Positions 44,797 to 55,015 of a stretch of DNA of 64,000 nucleotides are shown here, in pieces (the first letter of the stretch is position 1; every line of letters starts with the position of its first letter). Where the stretch lies: NCBI RefSeq assembly GCF_001432305.1, contig NZ_KQ483358.1, positions 2,479,822 through 2,543,821 of the forward strand. Reading direction: 5' to 3'. The translations under genes and the position numbers were made by a program. Below the pieces are notes generated by a model. That model did not search any database, had not been told where the DNA came from, and saw only the letters and a program-made list of their open reading frames with translations. This stretch comes from Curvibacter sp. PAE-UM. Lineage in GTDB: Bacteria > Pseudomonadota > Gammaproteobacteria > Burkholderiales > Burkholderiaceae_C.

Positions 44797-44809
44797 GATA
44801 ATCAGGGGC
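44797..44809 (+). promoter_or_regulatory. -10-like box before rlhA (possible leaderless start)
   Basis: GATAAT at 44797-44802 is separated from the rlhA ATG by 7 bases, leaving no room for a normal untranslated leader. TTCTAA 17 bases upstream is only a weak -35 match. GGGG directly before the ATG is too close for a proper ribosome site. Confidence 0.4.
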
Positions 44810-46804
44810 ATGTCCCTGCCCGAACACCAGCTCGAACTCCTGTCCCCGGCCCGCACCGCCGACATCGGCATCGAGGCCATCAACCATGGCGCCGATGCCA
44901 TCTACATCGGCGGTCCGTCCTTCGGCGCGCGCAGTTCGGCCGACAACTCCGTGCAGGACATCGCCCGCCTGGTGCAGCATGCGCACCGCTACAACAGCCG
45001 CATTTTCGTCACGCTCAACACCATCCTGCGCGACGACGAGCTCGAGCCCGCCCGCAAGCTCACCCGTCAGCTTTATGACGCCGGCGTCGACGCGCTCATC
45101 ATCCAGGACATGGGCCTGCTGGAGATCGACCTGCCGCCCATCCAGTTGCACGCCAGCACCCAGACCGACATCCGCACCCCTGAAAAAGCCCGCTTCCTGC
45201 AAGACGCCGGCCTGTCCCAGATCGTGCTGGCACGCGAGCTGACGCTGCAGCAGATCCAGGCCATCCGTGCCCAGATCGACCCGACACGCTGCACGCTGGA
45301 GTTTTTCGTGCACGGCGCGCTGTGCGTGGCCTACAGCGGCCAGTGCTACATCAGCCACGCCCACACCGGGCGCAGCGCCAACCGCGGCGACTGCTCGCAG
45401 GCCTGCCGCCTGCCCTACCAGGTGCAGGACAGCCAGGGCCGTTTTGTGGCCCACGACAAGCACGTGCTCTCGATGAAGGACAACAACCAGAGCGCCAACC
45501 TGGCCGCCCTGGTGGATGCCGGCATCCGCAGCTTCAAGATCGAGGGGCGCTACAAGGACCTGGCCTACGTCAAGAACATCACGGCGCACTACCGCAAGCT
45601 CTTCGATGAACTGCTGGAGCAGCGCCCCGAACTGGCCCGCGCCTCCAGCGGCAAGACCACCTTCAGCTTCACGCCCGACCCGGACCAGAACTTCAACCGC
45701 GAATTCACCGACTACTTCGTGCAAGGTCGCAAGGAGGACATCGGCGCCTTCGACACGCCCAAGAACCCGGGCCGCCACCTGGGCTACGTCAGCAAGGTCG
45801 GTCCCGACTTCGTCGAGCTCACCGTTTCCGAACCCGGCACCGTGCTGCACAACGGTGACGGCCTGTGCTACTACGACCTGCAGAAGGAACTGGTGGGTCT
45901 GGCCATCAACCGGGCCGAGCCGGCCGGTCCCATGAGCGTGGACCAGTGGCGCGTGTACCCCAAGGACCCGATGGCCGGCTTCAAGGACCTGCGCAAGGGG
46001 ACGGAGCTGAACCGCAACCGCGACATGAACTGGGTGCGGCTGATGGAGAAGAAGTCCAGCGAGCGCCGCATCGGTGTCTGGGCCAAGCTGCAGGAAACCG
46101 CCACGGGCTTTGACCTGGAGCTGATGGACGAGGACGGCCATACGGGCCACGCCAGCGTGGCCGCCGTCCAGGAGCCGGCCAGGAACGCCGCGCAGGCCGA
46201 GGCCACGCTACGCGAACAGCTGGGGCGCTTTGGCGCCACGATCTTCGAGCCGATCGCCATCTCGCTGGACCTGGCCCAAGCCTGGTTCATCCCCGCCTCC
46301 ACGCTCAACGCCCTGCGCCGCGACGCGGTGGCCGCGCTGGAGACCGCCCGCGCCGCCGCCTACGTGCGCCCGCCGCGTGCCAGGCCCGTGGAGCCGCCGG
46401 CGCCCTATCCGGAAGACACGCTCACCTACCTGGCCAATGTGTTCAACGAGAAGGCGCGCGACTTCTATGCGAAACACGGCGTGAAGGTCATCGCCGCCGC
46501 CTACGAGAGCCATGAAGAAGAAGGCGAAGTCAGCCTGATGATCACCAAGCACTGCGTGCGCTTCTCGCTCAGCCTGTGCCCCAAGCAGGCCAAGGGCGTG
46601 ACCGGCGTGCAGGGCACGGTGCGCGCCGAGCCGCTGACCCTGGTCAACGGCAAGGAAAAGCTCACGCTGCGCTTCGACTGCAAGCCCTGCGAGATGCACG
46701 TGGTGGGCAGGATGAAAAAATCGGTACTGAACCAGGCCGCACGCGAGGCCGAGGTCGTGCCCCTGAAGTTCTACCGCACGCGTCCGGCGATGGCGATGGA
46801 CTGA
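44810..46804 (+). CDS. rlhA: U32-family 23S rRNA C2501 hydroxylation protein (YdcP)
   Basis: This 664-residue peptidase U32-like protein has the same length and text as E. coli YdcP/RlhA: the N terminus LELLSPARTADIGIEAI, GALCVAYSGQCYISHAHTGRSANRG near residue 170, DCSQACRLPYQV, and a C-terminal KHCVRFSLSLCPKQAKG and FDCKPCEMHV. The conserved cysteines, here in the C-terminal region and in CSQAC, may bind an iron-sulfur cluster. It hydroxylates cytidine 2501 of 23S rRNA in E. coli, from memory. It converges with the next gene at a shared inverted repeat. Confidence 0.92.
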   Translation: MSLPEHQLELLSPARTADIGIEAINHGADAIYIGGPSFGARSSADNSVQDIARLVQHAHRYNSRIFVTLNTILRDDELEPARKLTRQLYDAGVDALIIQDMGLLEIDLPPIQLHASTQTDIRTPEKARFLQDAGLSQIVLARELTLQQIQAIRAQIDPTRCTLEFFVHGALCVAYSGQCYISHAHTGRSANRGDCSQACRLPYQVQDSQGRFVAHDKHVLSMKDNNQSANLAALVDAGIRSFKIEGRYKDLAYVKNITAHYRKLFDELLEQRPELARASSGKTTFSFTPDPDQNFNREFTDYFVQGRKEDIGAFDTPKNPGRHLGYVSKVGPDFVELTVSEPGTVLHNGDGLCYYDLQKELVGLAINRAEPAGPMSVDQWRVYPKDPMAGFKDLRKGTELNRNRDMNWVRLMEKKSSERRIGVWAKLQETATGFDLELMDEDGHTGHASVAAVQEPARNAAQAEATLREQLGRFGATIFEPIAISLDLAQAWFIPASTLNALRRDAVAALETARAAAYVRPPRARPVEPPAPYPEDTLTYLANVFNEKARDFYAKHGVKVIAAAYESHEEEGEVSLMITKHCVRFSLSLCPKQAKGVTGVQGTVRAEPLTLVNGKEKLTLRFDCKPCEMHVVGRMKKSVLNQAAREAEVVPLKFYRTRPAMAMD

Positions 46805-46826
46805 GGCCGTCCGGCCGTAGGCCTCA
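46802..46826. terminator. Inverted repeat shared by two convergent stop codons
   Basis: TGAGGCC and GGCCTCA form a perfect 7-bp pair around an 11-base spacer. The rlhA stop is the first TGA, and the stop of the converging gene is the final TCA. It could act as a short bidirectional terminator. Confidence 0.5.
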
Positions 46827-47399
46827 GAGCTCGCGCTGCGTTCCGGTGCCGTCGAGCGGCGCCATGTCGGTCTGGTATTCCCAGTCGCCGACGTGCAGCA
46901 CGGGCGATTCGTTGCCCTGGCGGATGGCCTCCATCAGCGCCTGTTTTTCCTCTTCCGACACCAGTTGGTAGTACCGATGTGCCGGTCCGGCTACGGCCAC
47001 AGCGGTCGACCGGGAGGGCGCCAAGGCGTCACCGGTACGCCAGTAGATGGCCTCAAGCAGCAAGCCGAAGCGTTCGTAGGCACACTTGCGGATCCAGCTT
47101 TCGGTCTCGGGATCATCCCAGGCGCGGCCTGCACGTCGGGGCTGGAAATGCCGGCCCACATCGATCATGGCAACGAAGCGGTGATGGCGCGCATCCAGCG
47201 GCATGGTGCGCAGACGGTACATCCCGCTCGCCACTTCCAGGGCCAGCAGGCTCTCCCGGATCACCCGGTCCAGCAGTTCACGCCGGAAAGCCTTGCGCTC
47301 CTCCAGATCCATGCGGTGCGGCAGCATGGAATGGTGGCTGATGGTTTCCGGGCTGGCGCCCGGGGTCTTGCGGAAGAAGGAAAACATGGTCCGCGCCAT
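46824..47399 (-). CDS. Hypothetical protein, 191 residues
   Basis: I do not recognise a family. It is a soluble, charge-rich protein with several helices (SMLPHRMDLEERKAFRRELLDRVIRESLLALEVASGMYRL near residue 25, and VSEEEKQALMEAIRQG near residue 155), no membrane segment and no signal. The start may be 47399 or the inner ATG at 47387; neither has a good ribosome site. It converges with rlhA and stands upstream of nothing on its strand for 122 bases. A conserved housekeeping role is unproven. Confidence 0.7.
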   Translation of the reverse strand: MARTMFSFFRKTPGASPETISHHSMLPHRMDLEERKAFRRELLDRVIRESLLALEVASGMYRLRTMPLDARHHRFVAMIDVGRHFQPRRAGRAWDDPETESWIRKCAYERFGLLLEAIYWRTGDALAPSRSTAVAVAGPAHRYYQLVSEEEKQALMEAIRQGNESPVLHVGDWEYQTDMAPLDGTGTQREL

Positions 47400-47468
47400 T
47401 CTGCAGCGCCATGCGCTGCGCCGGCGCCGACTTGGTGTGGATTTGTAAGCAGCGCAAATTCGTCAGAC

Positions 47469-47498
47469 AAAAAAATCGCCGCCAGATCCTGGCGGCGA
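47469..47498 (-). terminator. Rho-independent terminator after the DUF1161 gene
   Basis: On the minus strand TCGCCGCCAG and its complement (10-bp perfect stem, 3-base loop, 47476-47498) are followed by a run of T residues (A residues at 47469-47475 on the plus strand). It lies 23 bases past the DUF1161 stop. Confidence 0.93.
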
Positions 47499-47521
47499 CC
47501 GGGCACAGAAGCTGTAGCAGC

Positions 47522-47746
47522 TCAGTTGCGCACGTAGACGATCTTCTTGCTGCCTCCCTCGCAACTGCCCACCACCTTGCGGTCGCCGACCTGATCGGTG
47601 GCCACGATCTCCAGCGTGTAGTTCTTGACGCCGTTGGCGTCCATCTTGGCCGCGATTTCGGCCTTCAGTTCGTCGCAGGGCTTGAGCTGGGCCCAGGCAC
47701 TCGGCAAAACAAAGGCCAGGGCGATGACGAGGGACAGACGTTTCAT
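47522..47746 (-). CDS. Small secreted protein, DUF1161 family
   Basis: This 74-residue protein has a signal peptide (LVIALAFVLPSAWA-Q). The mature part has PCDELKAEIAAKMDANGVKNYTLEIV and GSCEGGSKKIVY, matching the DUF1161 family of small periplasmic proteins. The two cysteines could form a disulfide. The function is unknown. ATG at 47746 is preceded by AAGGAGT, which is a strong ribosome site; the longer open frame upstream has no support. A clear terminator follows. Confidence 0.88.
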   Translation of the reverse strand: MKRLSLVIALAFVLPSAWAQLKPCDELKAEIAAKMDANGVKNYTLEIVATDQVGDRKVVGSCEGGSKKIVYVRN

Positions 47747-47865
47747 GGGGACTCCTTGTGTGTGATTTAAATCAGGCCGGCAGAATACCTTTTCCAATAT
47801 ATACCGCAAGCGCCGCACGACGCCGGGCCGGATGCGGATTGTTGCAATTGCATACAGTTCATAGC

Positions 47866-47911
47866 GCCTGTTCATGGTCTCGCAGGGGGCCCTGCGAGAC
47901 CGTGAACAGGC
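47866..47911. repeat. 46-bp near-perfect palindrome after the IclR gene
   Basis: The two arms of 22 bases are complementary at 21 of 22 positions, with only two bases in the middle (47888-47889). It lies 2 bases past the IclR stop codon (47914-47916). No T run follows on either strand, so it is not a standard terminator. Possible roles include transcription stop by Rho-assisted pausing, an mRNA 3' end structure, or a protein-binding site. Confidence 0.85.
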
Positions 47912-47913
47912 TC

Positions 47914-48696
47914 TTAGAGCAGCGGGCGCACTTCCCGCGCCGCTTCCCAGAGCATGGGCAGCAGTTCGCGCTGCATGGTGGCCCCGGACATTCGCGCCGT
48001 CGAGGCCACCACATTGAGGGCTGCCACGGTGCGGCCCTGCAGGTTGCGCAGGGGGACCGCCAGGGCATGCACGCCCAGCTCATGCTCTTCGCTGCTCAGG
48101 CAAAAATCGTCGCGCCGCACCTGCTCGATCAGGGCACGGAACTGTCGCGCCTCGGTCACAGTGTGCAAGGTCAGGCGTTCCAGCAGGCGCCCCTTCATCC
48201 AGGCCTGGAACTCCGCGCGGGGCAAGGCCGCCAGCAGCACGCGCCCGGTCGAGGTGGCATGGGTCGGCAGGCGCGCGCCCAAGTGCAGGCCGTAGGCCAT
48301 GAGCTGCGGCAAGCCATCGGCGGCGCTGCGCCGCACGTCGCTGCTGCGCGCCACGATCACCACCTCGTCGCCGTTGGACACCACGGCCGAATAGGCCTGG
48401 CCGGTCTGCGCCGCCAGGCGCTCCAGCGCGGGCTGGAACACGCGCGGCAGGCGCGAAGATGCCAGGTAGCTGCCGGAAAAGCGCAGCACCTTGCTGGACA
48501 GCCAGAAATAACTGCCGTCGGTCTCCAGATAGCCCAGGTGGGCCAGCGTCAGCAGATGACGGCGCGCCGCCGCCCGCGTGATGCCGGCACGCTGCGCGGC
48601 CAGCGTGGCGTTCAGGCGCTGGCGCTCGGTGTCGAAGCTCTCCAGCACCGCCATGCCCTTGGCCATGCCTTCGATCAGGTCGGATTTGGCAATCAT
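47914..48696 (-). CDS. pobR: IclR-family regulator, PobR/PcaR type
   Basis: This 260-residue regulator has an N-terminal winged helix (ITRAAARRHLLTLAHLGYL near residue 38) and a C-terminal effector domain (SNGDEVVIVARSS, THATSTGRVLLAALP, SSEEHELGVHALAVPLR). That text is typical of the PcaR/PobR/PcaU group that senses 4-hydroxybenzoate or related acids. It is divergent from pobA, and a perfect inverted repeat lies between. ATG at 48696 gives MIAKSDLIEGMAKG. The farther upstream start at 48729 would put codons into the operator. Confidence 0.85.
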   Translation of the reverse strand: MIAKSDLIEGMAKGMAVLESFDTERQRLNATLAAQRAGITRAAARRHLLTLAHLGYLETDGSYFWLSSKVLRFSGSYLASSRLPRVFQPALERLAAQTGQAYSAVVSNGDEVVIVARSSDVRRSAADGLPQLMAYGLHLGARLPTHATSTGRVLLAALPRAEFQAWMKGRLLERLTLHTVTEARQFRALIEQVRRDDFCLSSEEHELGVHALAVPLRNLQGRTVAALNVVASTARMSGATMQRELLPMLWEAAREVRPLL

Positions 48697-48710
48697 GGGA
48701 ATTCCATCGT

Positions 48711-48749
48711 TTGCGCGATGATCGCACATTTGTGGCGATCATCGCGCAA
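48711..48749. promoter_or_regulatory. 15-bp perfect inverted repeat in the pobR-pobA intergenic region
   Basis: TTGCGCGATGATCGC (48711-48725) and its exact complement GCGATCATCGCGCAA (48735-48749) are separated by 9 bases. It stands between two divergent genes, 15 bases before the pobR start and 77 bases before pobA, so it is the obvious binding site of the IclR-type regulator. Confidence 0.85.
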
Positions 48750-48790
48750 TGATCCAGATCAAGGCTGGCATGTGGGCGGCTTTTGCCTAA

Positions 48791-50011
<1,221 letters not shown>

Positions 50012-50025
50012 GTAAACTGGGGCGC

Positions 50026-50889
50026 ATGCCGTCCCCATCCAAACCCCTGAAGGGCATACGCGTCCTCAGCCTGGCCCTGAACCTGCCGGGCCCTGCCGCT
50101 CTCATGCGCCTGCGCGCCATGGGCGCGACCTGTCTCAAGCTCGAACCGCCGGCCGGCGATCCCATGCAGGCCTACCAGCCGAACGCCTATGCCGAGCTGC
50201 ATGCCGGCGTGCGCGTGCGGCAGGCCGACCTCAAGAGTGAGGCGGGCCGCAAGGTCCTGCAGAGCGAGCTCGCCCGCACCGATGTGCTGCTGACTTCCTT
50301 CCGCCCTTCGGCGCTCAAGCGCCTGGGCCTGGACTGGCCGGCCCTGCACCGGCAGTACCCGTCCCTGAGCTTGGTCGCCATCGTCGGTGGGCCGGGCACC
50401 CAGGCGGAAATCCCGGGACACGACCTGACTTACATGGCCGAGCAGGACCTGGTCAGCGGCTTGGCCCTGCCCCCCACCCTGTTTGCCGACATGGGCGGTG
50501 CCTTGCTGGCCTGCGAAGCCGTGCTGCAGGCGCTGTTACTGCGCCAGAAAAACGGGCGCGGCACGCGGCATGAAGTTCCTTTGTCAGAGGCCGCGGCCTG
50601 GCTGGCCCAGCCGCGCCGCTGGGGTCTCACCGTGCCCGCAGGCGCCGTGGGCGGTGCCCATGCCGGCTACCGCGTCTATGCCTGCAAGGATGGCCGCGTG
50701 GCCGTGGCCGCGCTGGAGCCGCATTTCGCCCAGGCCCTGTGCACAGCAGCCGGACTGAAAACGTCCAACATGCTGGCACCGGCCACCCGCAAGGCGCTGG
50801 AAGCCTGGTTTGCCTTGCAGACGCGGCGCACGCTCGATGCCCTGGCACAGCGGCTGGACCTGCCGCTGCACACCCTGCCGAAAGGCTGA
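50026..50889 (+). CDS. Short CaiB/BaiF-type CoA-transferase
   Basis: This 287-residue protein belongs to the class III CoA-transferases but is about 110 residues shorter than the usual near-400 form. The N-terminal LKGIRVLSLALNLPGPAALMRLRAMGATCLKLEPPAGDP and the central DLTYMAEQDLVSGLALPP are clear. The aspartate position typical of the catalytic residue lies in GHDLTYM. Whether this short form is active or a reduced paralogue is unclear. It follows pobA by 14 bases and faces ygiQ convergently. Confidence 0.78.
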   Translation: MPSPSKPLKGIRVLSLALNLPGPAALMRLRAMGATCLKLEPPAGDPMQAYQPNAYAELHAGVRVRQADLKSEAGRKVLQSELARTDVLLTSFRPSALKRLGLDWPALHRQYPSLSLVAIVGGPGTQAEIPGHDLTYMAEQDLVSGLALPPTLFADMGGALLACEAVLQALLLRQKNGRGTRHEVPLSEAAAWLAQPRRWGLTVPAGAVGGAHAGYRVYACKDGRVAVAALEPHFAQALCTAAGLKTSNMLAPATRKALEAWFALQTRRTLDALAQRLDLPLHTLPKG

Positions 50890-50900
50890 AGGTTCAGCGT

Positions 50901-53219
50901 TCAGCGCGGCTTGCGCGCGGGTTTGGCCTTGGCGCTGCCGGTCTCGCGCGGCGGCAGGCCGGTGTGCTGGGTGAGCAAACGACCCTTCACGGGTGTTTTC
51001 GCCGCGGGTTTGGCCGCGGAAGGCGTGGAGTTCTTGCGCCGCGCACTCTGGTAGCCGCCGTCGGTCAGTGGCTGGAAGGTCGGGATCAGGTGCTGCTTGC
51101 CATTGCCGATCAGGTCGGCACGGCCCATGGCTTTCAATGCTTCCCGCAGCAGCGGCCAGTTGTTGGGGTCGTGGTAACGCAGGAAGGCCTTGTGCAGGCG
51201 GCGGCGTTTCTCGCCACGCACGATGTCCACCTTCTCACCGCGCTCGTCGCGGTGGATGCCCTTGAGCGGGTTCAGGCCGCTGTGGTACATGGTCGTGGCC
51301 GTGGCCATGGGGCTGGGGTAGAAGGTCTGCACCTGGTCGGCCCGGAAACCGTTCTTCTTGAGCCACAGCGCCAAGTTCATCATGTCCTCGTCGCTGGTGC
51401 CCGGGTGGGCGGCGATGAAGTAGGGAATCAGGTACTGCTTCTTGCCCGCCTCCGCGCTGAACTTCTCGAACATCTGCTTGAACTTGTCATAGCTGCCGAT
51501 GCCGGGTTTCATCATCTTCGAGAGCGGGCCGCCTTCGGTGTGCTCGGGGGCGATCTTCAGGTACCCGCCCACGTGGTGCTGCACCAGCTCCTTCACGTAC
51601 TCGGGCGATTTCACCGCCAGGTCGTAACGCAGGCCGGAACCGATCAGGATCTTCTTCACGCCCTTGAGCGCGCGGGCGCGCCGGTACATGTGGATCAGCG
51701 CGCTGTGGTCGGTATTGAGGTTCTGGCAGATACCGGGGTAGACACAGCTGGGCTTGCGGCAGGCGGCCTCGATCTCGGGCGACTTGCAGCCGATGCGGTA
51801 CATGTTGGCCGTGGGGCCGCCCAGGTCGGAGATAACGCCGGTGAAACCCGTGACCTTGTCACGGATGTCCTCGATCTCCTGGATCACCGAGTCTTCCGAG
51901 CGGCTCTGGATGATGCGGCCCTCGTGCTCGGTGATGGAACAGAAGGTGCAGCCGCCAAAGCAGCCGCGCATGATGTTCACGCTGAAGCGGATCATCTCCC
52001 AGGCGGGGATCTTGGTGGCACCGTCGTGGCTGCCGTTTTCATCGGCGTAGGCCGGGTGCGGGCTGCGCGCGTACGGCAGGCCGAAGACGACATCCATCTC
52101 GGCCGTGGTCAGCGGGATGGGCGGCGGGTTGATCCAGACGTCACGCGCGGTCGTGCCTTCGCCGTGCGCCTGCACCAGGGCGCGCGCATTGCCGGGGTTG
52201 GTCTCCAGGTGCAGCACGCGGTTGGCGTGCGCGTAGAGCACCGCGTCGGACTTGACCTGCTCATAGCTGGGCAGGCGGATCACGCAGCGATCGCGCGGCA
52301 GGCGCTTGATATTGCCCTTGCCCATCAGCGCCGGGTTGGCCATGAAGGTCAGCGGCTGGATGGCCGGCAGCACCGGCGCGGCACCGCCCTCCTCCTTGCT
52401 GCAGGACTGCCCCTGGGCAGCGGCCTGCTCGGACGTGGTCTGGTAGGGGTTGATGTGCTCTTCGATGTGGCCGGGCGTGTCAACCTCGGTCGAGTCGATC
52501 TCGAACCAACCCTCGGGGCTGTGGCGCTGGACAAACGCCGTGCCACGCACGTCGGTGATGCTCTGCACCGGCTCGCGCGCCGCGATGCGGTGCGCCACCT
52601 CGACCAGGGCGCGCTCGGCATTGCCGTAGAGCAGCAGGTCGCACTTGCTGTCCACCACGATGGAACGGCGCACCTTGTCGCTCCAGTAGTCGTAGTGGGC
52701 GATGCGGCGCAGCGAGCCTTCGATGCCGCCCAGCACGATGGGCACCTCGGGGTAGGCTTCGCGGCAGCGCTGGCTGTAGACGATGGCCGCACGGTCCGGC
52801 CGTTTGCCGCCCACGTCGCCCGGGGTGTAGGCGTCGTCGCTGCGGATCTTGCGGTCCGCCGTGTAGCGGTTGATCATGGAATCCATGTTCCCGGCCGTCA
52901 CACCCCAGAACAGGTTGGGCTTGCCCAGCACCTTGAAGGGATCGGCACTCTGCCAGTCGGGCTGGGCGATGATGCCCACGCGGAAACCCTGGGCCTCCAG
53001 CACCCGCCCGATCACCGCCATGCCGAAGCTCGGGTGGTCCACATAGGCATCGCCCGTGACGAGGATGATGTCGCAGCTGTCCCAGCCCAGCTGCTCCATC
53101 TCGGCGCGGCTCATGGGCAGGAAGGGGGCCGTGCCAAAGCGCGCGGCCCAGTACTTGCGGTAGCTGGTCAGCGGTTTGGCGGCGCGCGGAAAGAGGGAGA
53201 CGTCGAGAGGGGCGTTCAT
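50901..53219 (-). CDS. YgiQ family radical SAM protein
   Basis: This 772-residue protein of the UPF0313/YgiQ family has the radical SAM cluster [12 protein letters not shown]-terminal [17 protein letters not shown] and central [15 protein letters not shown]. Its C-terminal part is long, with basic Ala/Lys-rich residues. The three cysteines bind a 4Fe-4S cluster that splits S-adenosylmethionine. The substrate of YgiQ is unknown. ATG at 53219 gives [17 protein letters not shown]; the upstream open frame to 53585 is antisense to mgtC and lacks signal. It converges with the CoA-transferase gene. Confidence 0.93.
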   Translation of the reverse strand: MNAPLDVSLFPRAAKPLTSYRKYWAARFGTAPFLPMSRAEMEQLGWDSCDIILVTGDAYVDHPSFGMAVIGRVLEAQGFRVGIIAQPDWQSADPFKVLGKPNLFWGVTAGNMDSMINRYTADRKIRSDDAYTPGDVGGKRPDRAAIVYSQRCREAYPEVPIVLGGIEGSLRRIAHYDYWSDKVRRSIVVDSKCDLLLYGNAERALVEVAHRIAAREPVQSITDVRGTAFVQRHSPEGWFEIDSTEVDTPGHIEEHINPYQTTSEQAAAQGQSCSKEEGGAAPVLPAIQPLTFMANPALMGKGNIKRLPRDRCVIRLPSYEQVKSDAVLYAHANRVLHLETNPGNARALVQAHGEGTTARDVWINPPPIPLTTAEMDVVFGLPYARSPHPAYADENGSHDGATKIPAWEMIRFSVNIMRGCFGGCTFCSITEHEGRIIQSRSEDSVIQEIEDIRDKVTGFTGVISDLGGPTANMYRIGCKSPEIEAACRKPSCVYPGICQNLNTDHSALIHMYRRARALKGVKKILIGSGLRYDLAVKSPEYVKELVQHHVGGYLKIAPEHTEGGPLSKMMKPGIGSYDKFKQMFEKFSAEAGKKQYLIPYFIAAHPGTSDEDMMNLALWLKKNGFRADQVQTFYPSPMATATTMYHSGLNPLKGIHRDERGEKVDIVRGEKRRRLHKAFLRYHDPNNWPLLREALKAMGRADLIGNGKQHLIPTFQPLTDGGYQSARRKNSTPSAAKPAAKTPVKGRLLTQHTGLPPRETGSAKAKPARKPR

Positions 53220-53354
53220 GGGCGGGGCAGGCAACCCTGAAGTGTACGTTTTTGGCAATACCAGCGGGGCGCCCGGGTCATCAAGGGCTTGGCAGTGCCA
53301 GTCTGCAGTCGCACAATGGTCCATCGGCTTGCCGTCACGGACTCCAGGATCACC

Positions 53355-54098
53355 ATGCCCACCTTCGACACCCTCGCCGGCTTCTGGACCACCCCGATGA
53401 TCATGGCCAATGTGCTGGTCTTCTTCAACCTGCTGGGCGCGCTGCTGCTGGGCCTGCTGGTCGGCTACGAGCGCTCCTACCACGGTCGAGCGGCGGGCAT
53501 GCGCACCTATGGCCTGGTCTGCATGGCCTCGGCCGCGCTCACCGTCATCGGCGGTTACTCCTCGGCCTGGTTTGGGGGAGATCACCAGGCCGCCATGACC
53601 GGCGACACCACAAGGGTGATCCAGGGCATCGTGACCGGCATCGGTTTCCTCTGTGCCGGCGTCATCATGCGCGAGGGCTTCAACATCAGCGGCCTGACCA
53701 CGGCGGCCTCGCTCTGGGCGGCCTCGGTCATCGGCATCCTGGTCGGCGTCGGCTTTTATGCCGCGGCCATCGCCCTGGCCGCGCTGTCGGCCTTCTCCAT
53801 GATGTGGATCTCACGGCTGGAGACCTGGCTGCCCTCGCGCCAGGCCGTGGCCATCACGCTGCGCTTTCGCCCCGGCTTCCTGCCCAGCGAACCGGCCCTG
53901 CGCCAGATGGCCGAGACCCGCGGCTACGACATCGCCTCGGGCACCATCGCCATCGAGCTCGATGACGGTGTCCTCCAGTGGTCCTTCGTGGCCGTGGCCC
54001 GCAACCGGCAGCGGATGATGCCCATCTCCGAACTCTCGCACGAAATGACGCGCTTCGACGGCGTCACCGGCTTCCAGCTCAACTACGCCCGCAACTAG
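53355..54098 (+). CDS. MgtC/SapB family membrane protein
   Basis: This 247-residue protein has four or five membrane helices in the first 165 residues and a soluble C-terminal domain. [33 protein letters not shown] and [31 protein letters not shown] are the MgtC signature. The family has roles in magnesium homeostasis and in pathogen survival within host cells, and in other settings its function is open. It shares a CTAG overlap with the stop codon of the converging SMP-30 gene. Confidence 0.93.
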   Translation: MPTFDTLAGFWTTPMIMANVLVFFNLLGALLLGLLVGYERSYHGRAAGMRTYGLVCMASAALTVIGGYSSAWFGGDHQAAMTGDTTRVIQGIVTGIGFLCAGVIMREGFNISGLTTAASLWAASVIGILVGVGFYAAAIALAALSAFSMMWISRLETWLPSRQAVAITLRFRPGFLPSEPALRQMAETRGYDIASGTIAIELDDGVLQWSFVAVARNRQRMMPISELSHEMTRFDGVTGFQLNYARN

Positions 54099-54946
54099 GG
54101 CCGCCCTGCGCCCGCCACCTCGACCGGCATCGCATGGATGGTCCCGGTGCGCATCTCGCACGACTGCTCCGGCGTCACCATCACCTTGCCCGAGAGGATG
54201 TACAGCGTGCGCCGCTGCGCCCCACCCAGCATGCAGGCCACAGGCTGCCCGGGCATGGGTACGCGGTGCGTGACCTCCCCACCCTCGCGCACGCGCAGCA
54301 CCTCGCGGCTGGCCGGCGAGGCCAGCCAGACGGCGTTCTCGGCGTCCAGGCAGATGCCGTCCGGGCTGCTGCCGGGCAGGGCCGCCCAGGTGCGACGACC
54401 GCGCAGGGAGCCGTCGTCCGTGATGTCAAAGGCGGTCAGCCGCGCCGCGTAGCTCTCGGCCACGATCAGCGTGCCCCCGTCCGGGGTGATGATGCAGCCA
54501 TTGGGAAACATCAGCTCATCGGCCACCACGCTGGGGCGCCCATCGGGCGTCACCAGGATCAGCGTCGTCGCCCGCGGTTCGGCCCGCGCCAGGAAATCGA
54601 AGCCGAAGTTGCCGATATAGGCCCGCCCCTTTGCATCGACCACCATGTCATTGCAATGGAAGGGCGCCAGCGATGAGAGATCCGCCACCTCGCTCAGCGT
54701 GGCGCCGTCCAGCCGCAAGAGCCGGCGGTCCTTCATCGACACCACCAGCAGCCGACCGTCGGGCAGCCAGCCCAGGCCCGAAGGCTGGCCCGGCACGGTC
54801 GTCACCGTCTCGCAAGACCCGTCCGGCCCCAGGCGCTGCACCTGCTGCGTGTAGAAATCGGAGAACCACAGCGCGCCGTTGTGCCAGCGCGGCGATTCGG
54901 GGAAGGCCAGCTGGCCGACGATCAACTGGGGGACGGCTTTGGACAT
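54095..54946 (-). CDS. SMP-30/gluconolactonase-type beta-propeller hydrolase
   Basis: This 283-residue protein is built from repeating beta-propeller blades with FPESPRWHNGALWFSDF near the start, NDMVVDAKGRAYIGNFG in the middle and SPDGICLDAENAVWLAS near residue 200. The conserved metal ligands of SMP-30 (Glu in FPESPR, Asn in HCNDMV, Asp in SPDGIC) are all present, so a lactonase is likely. The start at 54946 is the first ATG of the family text; the longer frame overlaps the chromate transporter. It diverges from the chromate transporter. Confidence 0.92.
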   Translation of the reverse strand: MSKAVPQLIVGQLAFPESPRWHNGALWFSDFYTQQVQRLGPDGSCETVTTVPGQPSGLGWLPDGRLLVVSMKDRRLLRLDGATLSEVADLSSLAPFHCNDMVVDAKGRAYIGNFGFDFLARAEPRATTLILVTPDGRPSVVADELMFPNGCIITPDGGTLIVAESYAARLTAFDITDDGSLRGRRTWAALPGSSPDGICLDAENAVWLASPASREVLRVREGGEVTHRVPMPGQPVACMLGGAQRRTLYILSGKVMVTPEQSCEMRTGTIHAMPVEVAGAGRP

Positions 54947-55003
54947 GGTGCTGATCTTGGGCAGGACTGGCCGGCCCGTCAAGCAGGCCTGGGACACAGG
55001 CCC

Positions 55004-55015
55004 GATAATCAACGC
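55004..55015 (+). promoter_or_regulatory. -10-like box before the chromate transporter (possible leaderless start)
   Basis: GATAAT at 55004-55009 is separated from the ATG at 55016 by 6 bases, with no Shine-Dalgarno sequence. The distance fits a start of transcription at the initiation codon. No clear -35 hexamer is seen. Confidence 0.4.

Noticed and set aside
44591-46150. A 519-residue minus-strand frame inside rlhA
   Set aside because: Shadow of rlhA; no signature of its own.
50739-53240. An 833-residue plus-strand frame across the YgiQ gene
   Set aside because: Antisense to a radical SAM protein with an intact CxxxCxxC cluster.
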